A DNA stretch of 64,000 bases, taken from the NCBI RefSeq assembly GCF_000346485.2, contig NZ_KQ976354.1, positions 1,365,719-1,429,718 of the forward strand, written 5' to 3'. Origin of the DNA: Scytonema hofmannii PCC 7110. GTDB taxonomy: Bacteria > Cyanobacteriota > Cyanobacteriia > Cyanobacteriales > Nostocaceae. Positions 36,401-44,351 of the stretch are shown here, piece after piece. How positions within the stretch are numbered: position 1 is the stretch's first letter; each line of letters opens with the position of its first letter. The notes beneath the pieces are model-generated. The model did not search any database, had not been told where the DNA came from, and saw only the letters and a list, made by a program, of their open reading frames with translations. A program made the translations under genes and the position numbers.

Positions 36401-37069
36401 TTTCCCACCATTTATGCTCACATTGCCGCCAACAAGTGCTAGGCTCTTACCGGGGTTTACCTGTAACCTAGACCCACTTATCGAAACACTTGCTGCATTA
36501 CTCCCAAATTGCAAACCTATGGGCACATTAATAGTTAACAAAGGTGTAGATTGAGGATTTGTGGCATTAAACTCTGTGCTATCTGCAAATTTTAAGCTGC
36601 TGGCTGTACTGGCAACAAACGATCCCTCTACATCCAAACTCGCATTTTGTCCAAACACGATCCCCGACGGATTTAACAGAAACAAGTTGGCATTCCCCAA
36701 TACACCCAGCCTTCCCAATATCTCGGAACGATTAGCCCCCGTTACCCGGCTGAGAATATTCTCAATTCCTTGAGGGTTGGTGAAATAAACCCCTCTTCCT
36801 TCCCCAACATTAAATTCCTGAAAACTGTGAAACAGGTTACCCCCGCGTATTGCTCCTCCATCAATGCGTAGAACTTCCAGTTCTTGCCCTTGGGCATCGC
36901 TCACCACACCCTTAATCTCTACATTCGGTGTCACCACAGAACCTTCAGCCCCCAACGTAGTATCAGGCGTGACTTGTGCGAGTGTACTATTTGACCAAAA
37001 AATGAGCGTACCACCAATAGCTATTTTTAATCCAGTCAACCAGCCCAAACGCACAAATACTCCAGACAT
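33497..37069 (-). CDS. TpsA exoprotein with near-identical 65-residue repeats
   Basis: 1190 residues from the ATG at 37069 (MSGVFVRLGWLTG), chosen because GAGGAG lies 7 nt upstream. An in-frame ATG at 37105 adds MEFPSLNTEESA. The TPS domain is at about 30-170 (ANLFLLNPSGIVFGQNASLD among others). The central beta-helix contains tandem repeats of the type FSQVNSGAEGKAGGVTIRTG, SLELTNGAQLSASTSGKGDA, GSVNITATDFTKFDGEDKDG. One repeat carries an unusual insertion with CEVCG (about 35765-35890). The C-terminal tail is shared with the other TpsA genes. Likely a surface adhesin or contact protein exported by TpsB. Confidence 0.9.
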   Translation of the reverse strand: MSGVFVRLGWLTGLKIAIGGTLIFWSNSTLAQVTPDTTLGAEGSVVTPNVEIKGVVSDAQGQELEVLRIDGGAIRGGNLFHSFQEFNVGEGRGVYFTNPQGIENILSRVTGANRSEILGRLGVLGNANLFLLNPSGIVFGQNASLDVEGSFVASTASSLKFADSTEFNATNPQSTPLLTINVPIGLQFGSNAASVSISGSRLQVNPGKSLALVGGNVSINGGKLIAPSGRVELGGVAGENTVKLFPNGDFFGLNFPQGVPQANVSLTNQAEVNVRSSNGGSIAVNAANVNMSGRSQLLAGISGIGSPNTQAGDIKINATGTVAIADDSRIFNEVARNAVGNSGSINIITGSLKLTNGAELSASTYGKGDAGTVNITATDAIKLDGKDNNGFDSDVSSTNSKQISLILGRLLDLDFFKTFFPRLNGEGGSECEVCGTRVNSGVFSIVESGAEGKAGDVTISTGSLELTNGADISTSTYGKGDAGSVNITATNAIKFNDSNAFSQVNSGAEGKAGGVTIRTGSLELTNGAQLSASTSGRDAGSVNITATDFIKFDGEDKDGFNSGAFSQVNSGAEGKAGGVTIRTGSLELTNGAQLSASTSGKGDAGSVNITATDFTKFDGEDKDGFNSGAFSQVNSGAEGTAGGVTIRTGSLELTNGAQLSASTSGKGDAGSVNITATDFTKFDGEDKDGFNSGAFSQVNSGAEGTAGGVTIRTGSLELTNGAQLSASTSGKGDAGSVNIGVGSLELTNGAVISASTNGKGDAGSVNITATDFIKFNDSVAFSQVNSGAVGKAGDVTISTGSLDLNDGAVISASTFGKGDAGSVNITATDFIKFDGEDKNGFNSGAFSQVSSEAVGTAGGVTIRTGSLELTNGAVISASTNGKGNAGSVNITVTDVIKFDGEDKDGNSSGAFSQVSSGAVGTAGGVTISTSSLELTNGAAISASTNGKGDAGSINLNVTGLFSATDSEIVTSATQSSGGAIAITAGNIRLYGDSDITTNVETETGGGGDITLTANSIIAFDDSDILAFARDGKGGNINLNTRAFFGQNYQKASSALVSDNFDGNNRVDINASGAISSGVVTVPDTSFIQDSLSELPENAIDTGSLIANSCIARGSRQQEGTFVITGSGGLPTSPGNVLMSQYTFGTARTVSNTLPSANSPRRRWQKGDPIVEPQGVYQLSSGQLVLSRECF
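34911..35492. repeat. Tandem 195-bp repeats within TpsA
   Basis: Units at 34911-35105 and 35106-35300 appear identical. A third unit (35301-35492) is 3 bp shorter. More diverged units extend from about 34190 to 36010. One unit (about 34845-34910) is a recombinant with part missing. The frame is preserved throughout, so copy number can change without loss of the protein. Confidence 0.85.
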
Positions 37070-37213
37070 CGCACTCTCCTCAGTATTTAGGGACGGGAAC
37101 TCCATTAAGTATATATAGGTGTGAGCTACCGCAACTTATGCATTTTCAGAAATCTTAGGATTCAAAAGGGAGGGGTGAAACTCCCGTTGCTGGACATTTC
37201 ACCCCTCAAAATA

Positions 37214-37420
37214 TTAGAAGCCGAAGAAGGCTAAAATGGAATTCATTAGACTTTGAACGATTTGCCCAAATACTGCTTCGGCTACCTGTTCAATCAGTGT
37301 CCTCAGCCAAATATTATCCTTTCGCTCAATTGCAGCATTTACATTCTGCTGATATTGCCGATCCATTCTCATCTGTCTGCGTACAGCTTCCAACAATTCA
37401 TCTTCAGAGTAGCTAACCAT
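37214..37420 (-). CDS. Small amphipathic/membrane-active peptide, copy 2
   Basis: 68 residues: a charged helical N-terminus (SYSEDELLEAVRRQMRMDRQ), a polar middle, and a hydrophobic C-terminus (AVFGQIVQSLMNSILAFFGF) able to insert in or lie on a membrane. It differs from the copy at 37620 at only a few positions. A ribosome site (GGAGATATAAG) precedes the ATG. The 406-bp duplication that made it also carried the end of the GTPase gene, suggesting the pair matters as a unit. Function unknown. Confidence 0.7.
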   Translation of the reverse strand: MVSYSEDELLEAVRRQMRMDRQYQQNVNAAIERKDNIWLRTLIEQVAEAVFGQIVQSLMNSILAFFGF

Positions 37421-37619
37421 GTCTTATATCTCCTTATATCTTTTCACTAAACAAATCAAAAATCTCTTTTTTCTGTTGGCATCGAAAACCACAATGTTAG
37501 AATACTTCTTCGCTTCAATCGAAGAACTTTATTCATTTTCTTGCTCCTAAGACAATACCATTGGTATTGAAAAGGGAGGGTAGAAACTCCCGTTGCTAGA
37601 CATTTCACCCCTCAAAATA

Positions 37620-37826
37620 TTAGAAACCAAAGAAGGCTAAAATGGAATTCATTAGACTTTGAACGACTTGCCCAAATACTGCTTCGGCTACCTGTTCAAT
37701 CAGTGTCCTCAGCCAAATATTATCCTTCCGCTCAATCGCAGCATTTACATTGCGCTGATATTGTCGATCCATTCTCATCTGTCTGCGTACAGCTTCCATC
37801 AATTCATCTTCAGAGTAGCTAACCAT
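37620..37826 (-). CDS. Small amphipathic/membrane-active peptide, copy 1
   Basis: 68 residues, the copy adjacent to the intact GTPase gene, 13 bp after its stop and on the same strand, hence probably co-transcribed. Same layout as its paralogue: helical charged N-terminus and a hydrophobic tail ending AFFGF. An effector or membrane anchor for the GTPase is plausible; a bacteriocin-like or holin-like peptide is an alternative. Confidence 0.7.
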   Translation of the reverse strand: MVSYSEDELMEAVRRQMRMDRQYQRNVNAAIERKDNIWLRTLIEQVAEAVFGQVVQSLMNSILAFFGF

Positions 37827-37839
37827 GTTTTATATCTCC

Positions 37840-38898
37840 TTATATCTTTTCACGAGACAAATCGAAAATCACTTTGTTTCTGTTGGCATCGAAAACCATG
37901 ATGTTAGAATACTTCTTCGCTTCCGACAAAAGAACTTTATTCATTTGTTTGCTGTCAAAGAAGTTTTTGAAACGTTTAATAGCGTTGACTCCCAACTTAT
38001 TTACAATCACTAACATTAATTGATTCAAATTGTATCTAAACAGGGATGAGCAAGGAATAACTTGATAGTTGTCATACAATCTCTCAAAGATTTTTGAATG
38101 TTGGGGAAAGCGTTTTTTCAAACCTTCTAGACTCTGTAGAGTCAAAAACCCATGATAACGAACCGTATCCCGATCGTAAGAAAAAGGAGGCTCATTAACG
38201 TCGAAATAACTGTCGTTATAAGTTTGGGAAACAACTAGCTCACCGTAGGGTTTGAGAAATACCTCTTGATAGTATGAAGCCTTTTCTTGCAGAATTTGTC
38301 GTGTTAATGGATGAGGTACAAACACTCCATAACGATCCATTTTTGGTAACACCCAGGGAGGTGATGTCGGTAAATCAACAGACAAAATCCAGGGAGGTGA
38401 TGTCAGTAAATCAACCTTAGTCAAAACAAAAGTAATTTTGCTTATCAACTCCACCTGTTCGCTTTTACTGAAAGAGCTTAAAATTTGATTTAAGGCACGA
38501 GTGTCAAAAGTAATAGAGCGATTGTCAGCATGAATTGCCCAGAGAACTACATCAGAATTTAAAAGCTTTTGCCTATATTGTTGAAGATACTGAGCATCAG
38601 CTTCATCAGATTCTCCTATACCAGGTAAATCGTAAAACCAAAGTTCATGCCCTAACTGGTTTTTAGTAGTAACGCGCTCAATTTCTTTGGTACATGGACG
38701 TACAGAACTTGTCGCTAAACGAGTACCAAACAGAGCATTCAGCAGTGAGGATTTCCCCACACCTGTTTGTCCCATAATAGATACTACAAAAGGTTTGTTT
38801 TCTTCTTGAGCGATCGCTCTTTCAACTTCTGCCTTAATCTGTTCTATTTTTTTATCTGTGTATAAGCTTCCTGTCTGCATAAAATCATTTCTCCTCAT
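37840..38898 (-). CDS. GTPase of the HSR1/IRG-like type
   Basis: 352 residues. G1 GQTGVGKSSLLNALFG, G2 region with TKEIERV, G3 WFYDLPGIGE and G4 FVLTKVDLLTS are all visible. The fold is like 50S-binding or immunity-related GTPases (YfjP/HSR1). An internal 48-bp duplication gives LTSPPWILSVDLPTSPPWVL right after G4. There is no signal peptide. The C-terminal helical part (SSLFRYNLNQLMLVIVNKLG) may touch membranes. It is followed at once by the 68-residue membrane peptide gene. Dispersed-element copy F lies about 165 bp upstream in the same orientation. Confidence 0.8.
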   Translation of the reverse strand: MRRNDFMQTGSLYTDKKIEQIKAEVERAIAQEENKPFVVSIMGQTGVGKSSLLNALFGTRLATSSVRPCTKEIERVTTKNQLGHELWFYDLPGIGESDEADAQYLQQYRQKLLNSDVVLWAIHADNRSITFDTRALNQILSSFSKSEQVELISKITFVLTKVDLLTSPPWILSVDLPTSPPWVLPKMDRYGVFVPHPLTRQILQEKASYYQEVFLKPYGELVVSQTYNDSYFDVNEPPFSYDRDTVRYHGFLTLQSLEGLKKRFPQHSKIFERLYDNYQVIPCSSLFRYNLNQLMLVIVNKLGVNAIKRFKNFFDSKQMNKVLLSEAKKYSNIMVFDANRNKVIFDLSREKI

Positions 38899-39014
38899 TC
38901 AATTTATGAGAGAGCAAGGTTGTATGAACATTGCTCTAAGCTTTGCTTAGCTGCGTCTCACTTCCTTAGTAAGCGTTCAGCTTTAATCATTAATTTAAGA
39001 GAAAGTACTAGATA

Positions 39015-39079
39015 AAGCAGCTACAATTTATGCTGGCTTGAATGTCGAATCTGGTTCTAAAAAATACACTTTTCTGTAT
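39015..39079 (-). repeat. Dispersed upstream element, copy F
   Basis: Minus-strand core at 39064-39079 with the 3' flank ACCAGATTCGACATTCAAGC, very like copy A. It lies between the degenerate mini-TpsA and the GTPase gene, oriented toward the GTPase. Confidence 0.75.
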
Positions 39080-39107
39080 AAACATTGAAGAGGTTAAATT
39101 TCATCAC

Positions 39108-39479
39108 TCAGCACATTCCCAACTCAAAACCAAGCCGAGAAGGTAAGCGATACATACCTTGCGGTTCTACAATCGGATCGCCCTTCTGCCAAAGCCCGGT
39201 TGAATTCTGGAAAACTGTGGAACAGGTTAGCCCCGCGAATTGCTCCCCCATCAATACGTAGAACCGTTCGCGAAGTGTCCCGCAAGGAAAGTTCTTGCCC
39301 TTGGGTATCGCTCACCAAACCCCGAATCCCTACATTCGGTGTCGCCACAGAACCTTCAGCCCCCAACGTAGTATCAGACGTGGCTTGTGCAGGTATACTC
39401 TTTGACCAAAGAATGAATGCACCACCAATAGCAATCTTTAGTCCAGTTAACCAGCCAAACGCACAAATACCTCAGACAT
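39108..39479 (-). pseudogene. Degenerate mini-TpsA
   Basis: The N-terminal coding (ATG 39479, MSEVFVRL) loses one base before GWLTG, shifting the frame. The shifted frame continues with ATSDTTLGAEGSVATPNVGI, then a small palindromic insert (SLRDTSRT) before VLRIDGGAIRGANLFHSF. The gene then joins out of frame to the tail (QKGDPIVEPQG in another frame), ending at a stop at 39108. Like 28135-28626 it keeps both ends and lacks the whole middle, but it cannot be translated. Confidence 0.8.
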
Positions 39480-39591
39480 TGCGCTCTCCTTAGTATTTAG
39501 GGACAGGAACTCCATTAAGTATATATAGGTGCAATCTGAGACAATTTATACAGACAAAGTACCTTTTATAAAAAACTTTTCCTAGCTAACA

Positions 39592-39609
39592 CCTGAACTA
39601 AAGTTTAGG
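39592..39609. promoter_or_regulatory. Dyad element upstream of degenerate mini-TpsA, copy 3
   Basis: CCTGAACTAAAGTTTAGG followed by CGATCGCCTCATCT; the 18-mer is identical to 26961-26978. It lies 113 bp from the ATG at 39479. Confidence 0.5.
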
Positions 39610-39734
39610 CGATCGCCTCATCTAACAGTCAGTTAATAACTAAACTTTCAGCTAGTAACAAGGCACAACAGATTATAGTAATCTGTTAGCAACTGTCTAT
39701 AACAGCTTGTCACTCATGGATTGGATTTTGGACA

Positions 39735-39750
39735 AAACAGAAAAGTGCAT
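39735..39750 (+). repeat. Dispersed upstream element, copy G (diverged)
   Basis: AAACAGAAAAGTGCAT on the plus strand, followed by AACTGGATATAAATTGTAAG, corresponding to the 3' flank of copy C. It is oriented toward the TpsB gene, 276 bp before its likely start. Confidence 0.55.
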
Positions 39751-40025
39751 TTTAAAAAACTGGATATAAATTGTAAGTGCATTATTTAGCGCTTGCTCTC
39801 ATCTTAATAATAAATACTGAATGCTGACCTTCTAGTAGAGTTGACTTGCCAGTAGAAATATTCCGTGATAAGTTGCGTTTCTAGTGACCAGTAAAAATAC
39901 TATATTTCTTGCTAATGTTTGGTTTCAGGGGCACTTTGAAAGGTACTGTAAATAAAAGCAGAAGTACGAGGGCAGTGAGCAGAAGGTTTCCCACGTTTAG
40001 AAGTGGGGACTTTGATAAGGTTGCT

Positions 40026-41828
40026 ATGCGTTTGTTTGCCTCCATTCACACAGCAGGCATATGTAAGTTAAGTGTAGCAGCGTTGCTAGCGTGCATGGGA
40101 CATCTCGCCATCGCCCACCCGTTAAAAGCAATGCTCCCAGAGAGAGCCGCCACTGAAGCATCTTCTAACTTTTCAATAGCCCAATCGTCCCCCCCTTCTG
40201 GAGTCACCATTCCCCCAACTGCACCAGGGCGTGTTGAGGAAACTATTCCCAACCCCACTCAACCTCCTCTACCCATCCCCTCTACTCCAAAAGAACCACC
40301 ACCCAATCTCCAAACACCGATCGCTCCTCAACCCACCTTACCCCCTTCTCCCACAAACACAAGCTTTTACATCAAAAAAATCGAAGTCCTGGGCAATACC
40401 GTTCTTAAAAACGAGATTAATCAGCTAGTCAAAGAATATGAAAACCGGAAAGTTACCTTTGAAGAGTTAATTACTTTGCGCTCTGCTATCACCGAACTTT
40501 ACTTCAAAAACGGTTACATCACTTCCGGTGCATTTCTGCCCAACAACCAAGATCTAAAAAACGGTCTCGTGGAAATTCAAGTCGTAGAGGGCGACTTGGA
40601 GCGAATCGAAATAAATGGCTTAAACCGCCTGCGAAAAGGATACGTACTTCGTCGCCTGGGGAATGCTACAAAAGCTCCCCTAAACCGCAAACGCTTAGAA
40701 TCCGGTTTGCAACTGTTGCAGCTTGACCCACTTATAGAACGGGTTAATGCAGAATTAACTGCAGGTAGTACTTCCGGTCGCAATATCTTACGAGTAGATT
40801 TGAAAGAAGCCCCTGCATTTCACGCAGGTATTATCATCGATAACTACCAATCTCCCAGCATCGGTTCAATTCAAGGTCGAGTCAACGCCCGTCACGACAA
40901 CTTGCTGGGTTTTGGCGATCGCCTTACCGCCGAATACGGGCGCACCGATGGGCTTAACCTCTACAGCTTCAGCTACGGCTTACCGCTTCTTCCACATAAT
41001 GGCACTCTCAACTTCAGCTACAGCAACAACGACAGCAACATTATCGAAGACCCTTTCCAAGACTTGGATATTCGCAGCGAATCCGAAACCTTTTCCGTAG
41101 GTCTGCGCCAACCCTTAGTACAATCCCCTCAAACTGAGTTTGCAGTTGGTATATCATTAGATGTGCGCCGCTCTCAAACCTTCCTCCTCGATGATATCCC
41201 CTTCTCCTTCTCAGAAGGACCGGAAGACGGAAGATCCAGAGTCACCGTCATTCGGTTTTACCAAGACTGGGTCAATCGGAGTGGAACGCAAGTCCTAGCA
41301 GCGCGATCGCAATTCAACTTCGGTATTGATGCTTTTGATGCAACTGTCAATAACACGGGAACCGATGGGCGCTTCTTTTCCTGGCTCGGACAGTTTCAGT
41401 GGGTACAGCAGTTATCTCCAAGAGCCATACTGCTAAGTCGCATCAACGCCCAGTTAACTCCAGACTCTCTTTTATCATTAGAAAGATTTAGTATTGGTGG
41501 TATAGACACAGTTAGGGGCTATCGCCAAAACCAACTCGTATCTGACAATGGCGTTGTCGCTTCTTTTGAACTCCGCGTTCCCGTCACCGCTAACCCCAGA
41601 ACCCTACAAATCACCCCATTTTTTGAAATTGGCGGTGGGTGGAACAATCGCGATTCCAACCCAGACCCCAGTTTGATAGCAGGTTTGGGTTTGGGTGTGG
41701 AATGGCAAATTACCCGTGGTTTGGATGTACGCCTAGATTACGGTGTTCCATTGATTGGAGTGAGCGATCGCGGAGACTCCCTGCAAGATAATGGTTTTTA
41801 TTTCTCACTGCAATATCAACCTTTTTAA
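40026..41828 (+). CDS. TpsB outer-membrane transporter (ShlB/FhaC family)
   Basis: 600 residues from the ATG at 40026 (MRLFASIHTAGICKLSVAAL), which gives a signal peptide. The frame is open to 39909 upstream. A Pro-rich linker (about 60-110) is followed by two POTRA domains (SFYIKKIEVLGNTVL...VEIQVVEGDLERIEINGLNR). A 16-strand-type barrel follows, with the conserved VRGYRQNQ motif and a terminal FYFSLQYQPF. TpsB proteins recognise the TPS domain of TpsA proteins and pass them through the outer membrane. It is the only TpsB in the window, so it probably serves both large TpsA proteins and possibly the mini form. Confidence 0.9.
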   Translation: MRLFASIHTAGICKLSVAALLACMGHLAIAHPLKAMLPERAATEASSNFSIAQSSPPSGVTIPPTAPGRVEETIPNPTQPPLPIPSTPKEPPPNLQTPIAPQPTLPPSPTNTSFYIKKIEVLGNTVLKNEINQLVKEYENRKVTFEELITLRSAITELYFKNGYITSGAFLPNNQDLKNGLVEIQVVEGDLERIEINGLNRLRKGYVLRRLGNATKAPLNRKRLESGLQLLQLDPLIERVNAELTAGSTSGRNILRVDLKEAPAFHAGIIIDNYQSPSIGSIQGRVNARHDNLLGFGDRLTAEYGRTDGLNLYSFSYGLPLLPHNGTLNFSYSNNDSNIIEDPFQDLDIRSESETFSVGLRQPLVQSPQTEFAVGISLDVRRSQTFLLDDIPFSFSEGPEDGRSRVTVIRFYQDWVNRSGTQVLAARSQFNFGIDAFDATVNNTGTDGRFFSWLGQFQWVQQLSPRAILLSRINAQLTPDSLLSLERFSIGGIDTVRGYRQNQLVSDNGVVASFELRVPVTANPRTLQITPFFEIGGGWNNRDSNPDPSLIAGLGLGVEWQITRGLDVRLDYGVPLIGVSDRGDSLQDNGFYFSLQYQPF

Positions 41829-42209
41829 CAAATCCCACAGTTAACGAAGCGATCGCGTTTTATGCTTTGCTCTAGGCATAGAGGCTGATCCCAATTGTTG
41901 CATATTCGGAAATTAATGCTGAAAACTCAAGTCAAGTTTGGGGTTGATAAAAAGTGTGGAACGATCCCAAAAAACGGAAATCTTTAGAGAAATTATTGGC
42001 TCAAATCAAAGCAATTTTGTCAACTGAAGTATGAAGTATGAAGTAACCCCATCAATCCCCAAAAAATTCTCCAACGTCTGCAACGTCTTAAACGGGCAAT
42101 TCCAGGCAAAGGGCAATTGCTAGAGTTATGATACCAATAGATTGTTTTAACTCTTATAAAAATATGAACATCACATTTTAACTACCTGTTGACAAGTATT
42201 AACTGAAAG
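41829..42209. other. Spacer with small gene remnants
   Basis: Two short plus-strand coding-like stretches were seen. KVWNDPKKRKSLEKLLAQIK with AILSTEV ends near 42033. INPQKILQRLQRLKRAIPGK with GQLLEL ends near 42130. Neither has a full gene around it or a recognised family. No terminator was seen after the TpsB gene. Confidence 0.4.
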
Positions 42210-43505
42210 TTGATACTTTGGTCAGAAAAAACTTTATTAGCAGAAAGGATACCGTTGAACAAGCACTGGACTGTAATTGACCTTTTTTCGGGCGTAGGAG
42301 GAATGAGCTATGGCTTCCATGCTCATCCAAAATTCAGGATACTAGGGGCTGTTGATGCCCAGATAGGTAAGCCTAGCAGCAGCAGGGGATCTTTGCAATG
42401 TAATCTCGCCTATCAAGCAAATATGGGTTTAAAGCCGATGGACGAGGATATATCAACTCTGGAACCGAAGGATCTACGCAGAGTTCTGGCAAACACTCTT
42501 GGTACTGATGCCCCTGATGTCCTAATTTCATGTGCGCCCTGCACTGGGTTCTCCAGAACACTGCCTGAAAATCACCTATTAGATGACCCCCGAAACTCAT
42601 TGATAACGCGCAGTGCTCTCTTTGTGAAGGAATTTAAACCAGCAATTTTCCTAATGGAGAATGCAAGAGAGTTGGTTGTCGGTAACTTCACTCATCACTA
42701 CCAAAGGCTACAGGAAGAACTTATGCACCTTGGCTACCAGGTTTATGGGAAAAATTATATGCTGAATCGGTTCGGTCTTCCGCAACGTAGAGAACGGGCA
42801 TTCGTTATTGCAGTGCGAGAAAATTTCTCCCTCAAAACCCTTGAAGATTTGTGGAGCGGGTTTCGTGTTAGGTTAGAAGCAACCCATGTTCGCAGAGCCA
42901 TTTCATCACTACCGCCAATAGCTGGGGGGCAGCCAAACCCGAACGATCCCCTGCATATTGCACCCGGATTTTCAGAGCTAAAAAGTTTGAAACGGCTTCA
43001 GATGATACCAAAGGACGGTGGTTCTTGGGCTGATTTAAGACATTGCCCAGAGGCACGCGATCTTCTGACTCCGGCGATGTTGCGCTACATTTCTCAGGGA
43101 AAATTAGGGTCGCATCCGGATGTGTACGGTCGGTTAAGCTGGGATAAGCCAGCCGTGACTATTAAGAGAGAATGTGCTCATATCGGTAATGGGCGTTACA
43201 GCCATCCCGAACAAGACCGTCTGTGTACCGTTAGGGAGATGTCTATCCTTCAGGGTTTTCCAAGGAACTACAAATTTGTGGCATCCGGGCTAGCAAATAT
43301 GTATAGGCAAATAGGCGACGCTGTGCCTCCGCTCATCTCCTATCAATTAGCTCACCTGTGTGAATGGATTCTAAGTGGCAGAAAACCCTTAATTAGTTCA
43401 ATTATACTTCCTTATACTCATCTTAAGCTAGAGGATATTGAATCAGAATTTGATGAACAACAGACAAATCTTGAGTTGTCCTCACGTATTTCAATCCCCG
43501 TCTGA
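42210..43505 (+). CDS. DNA (cytosine-5) methyltransferase
   Basis: 431 residues from a TTG at 42210. A TTG at 42255 with AAAGGA upstream, just before HWTVIDLFSGVGG, is an alternative. Motif I is DLFSGVGGMSYGF, motif IV APCTGFS (Thr instead of the usual Gln, catalytic Cys kept), motif VI ENARELV, motif VIII QRRERAFVIA, and motifs IX-X cover REMSILQGFP and QIGDAVPP. The order and length fit a type II C5-MTase. It converges on the next gene with a 15-bp overlap at the stops, forming a compact restriction-modification unit. The target is not predictable from sequence here. Confidence 0.85.
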   Translation: MILWSEKTLLAERIPLNKHWTVIDLFSGVGGMSYGFHAHPKFRILGAVDAQIGKPSSSRGSLQCNLAYQANMGLKPMDEDISTLEPKDLRRVLANTLGTDAPDVLISCAPCTGFSRTLPENHLLDDPRNSLITRSALFVKEFKPAIFLMENARELVVGNFTHHYQRLQEELMHLGYQVYGKNYMLNRFGLPQRRERAFVIAVRENFSLKTLEDLWSGFRVRLEATHVRRAISSLPPIAGGQPNPNDPLHIAPGFSELKSLKRLQMIPKDGGSWADLRHCPEARDLLTPAMLRYISQGKLGSHPDVYGRLSWDKPAVTIKRECAHIGNGRYSHPEQDRLCTVREMSILQGFPRNYKFVASGLANMYRQIGDAVPPLISYQLAHLCEWILSGRKPLISSIILPYTHLKLEDIESEFDEQQTNLELSSRISIPV

Positions 43506-44351
43506 TTCATTCTCATCTCTGTTTACTCCAATTGTAGGTATAACCCATGAGCCGTGAAGGAAACACAGATCGGTTCTCAGACTACCGATTGTGATTTTCT
43601 CGACACTCCCGTCTAAGATTAAGGTGAAAGCTGCTTTATTATCTGCCGTATAAACCTTAGCACTGCTGCCTCCGTTCTTTGTTCTTGGCTTAAAGTTGCT
43701 CTCCTGCAGCCCTTCGATAAGCATTAATACATGAAGTGGAATTTCATATAGGTCATATCGGACTTTGGGTAAGGTTTTAATCGTATCGTTATCCTGAATC
43801 AGGGGTAAAGTTTCCGTTTGATTTTCTGTAGGCAGAGATGGTGGTATATCGTATGCACGTAGCATCACAATCCGTTCGTATTTCCTTAGATGAGAAACAA
43901 CACGGTATGTTGTTTCTCTGGCGAAGTCTTCAGGAGCTTTGCATTCTCTGATCCACCGGGCTTCCATTAACTTTGAAATAGTAATACTTTTCTTTCGAGT
44001 AAGCCCTGCCGAAGCTTCTGTTTTTAACGAAAATTTTACTCCGTCAACTATGACATCTTCTCCCGGATTTGTAGAGTTGAGAGTAATAGAGGCTTTTCTG
44101 CCCGCAGAGGTAGAAGCCGCAGCAAAAGCATATTCAAAAGCTTTTTTACTAAATTTTTCTACATGAGTTGCATGATGAATTATCAAACGATTTGAGAAAT
44201 TCGTAACAAATTCTGGAGCAAGAAGATCGCTACCCTCATTAACAAATTCCTCTATCTCTACAGTCATGGCTTGAGCCATTTCAAGAAGAAGTCCTACTTG
44301 AACTATATTAAGCTTACGGACAACCAGGGCTAACTTTTCAGTGATGTTCAT
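43491..44351 (-). CDS. Probable type II restriction endonuclease
   Basis: 286 residues. No full-length family was recognised. A PD-(D/E)XK-like core is visible at about 95-125 (NPGEDVIVDGVKFSLKTEAS: acidic residues followed by SLK). The remainder is mixed alpha/beta without signal peptide. Placement next to, and convergent with, a C5 methyltransferase strongly suggests the cognate nuclease. An alternative is a regulatory or accessory RM protein. Confidence 0.6.
   Translation of the reverse strand: MNITEKLALVVRKLNIVQVGLLLEMAQAMTVEIEEFVNEGSDLLAPEFVTNFSNRLIIHHATHVEKFSKKAFEYAFAAASTSAGRKASITLNSTNPGEDVIVDGVKFSLKTEASAGLTRKKSITISKLMEARWIRECKAPEDFARETTYRVVSHLRKYERIVMLRAYDIPPSLPTENQTETLPLIQDNDTIKTLPKVRYDLYEIPLHVLMLIEGLQESNFKPRTKNGGSSAKVYTADNKAAFTLILDGSVEKITIGSLRTDLCFLHGSWVIPTIGVNRDENESDGD

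Larger units (their letters stand above)
37157..37968. repeat. 406-bp tandem duplication (peptide gene plus 3' end of the GTPase gene)
   Basis: The segment from about 37157 to 37562 repeats from about 37563 to 37968 with an offset of 406 bp. Shared blocks include TTTCACCCCTCAAAATATTA, the whole 68-codon gene, and GTTAGAATACTTCTTCGCTT from the GTPase 3' end. In the first copy the GTPase part is only a remnant. Confidence 0.85.

Noticed and set aside
33600-36770. Many plus-strand ORFs of 60-260 codons opposite the TpsA gene, repeating the same translation
   Set aside because: They are antisense shadows of the 195-bp TpsA repeats. Their repetition follows the repeat period, not independent genes.
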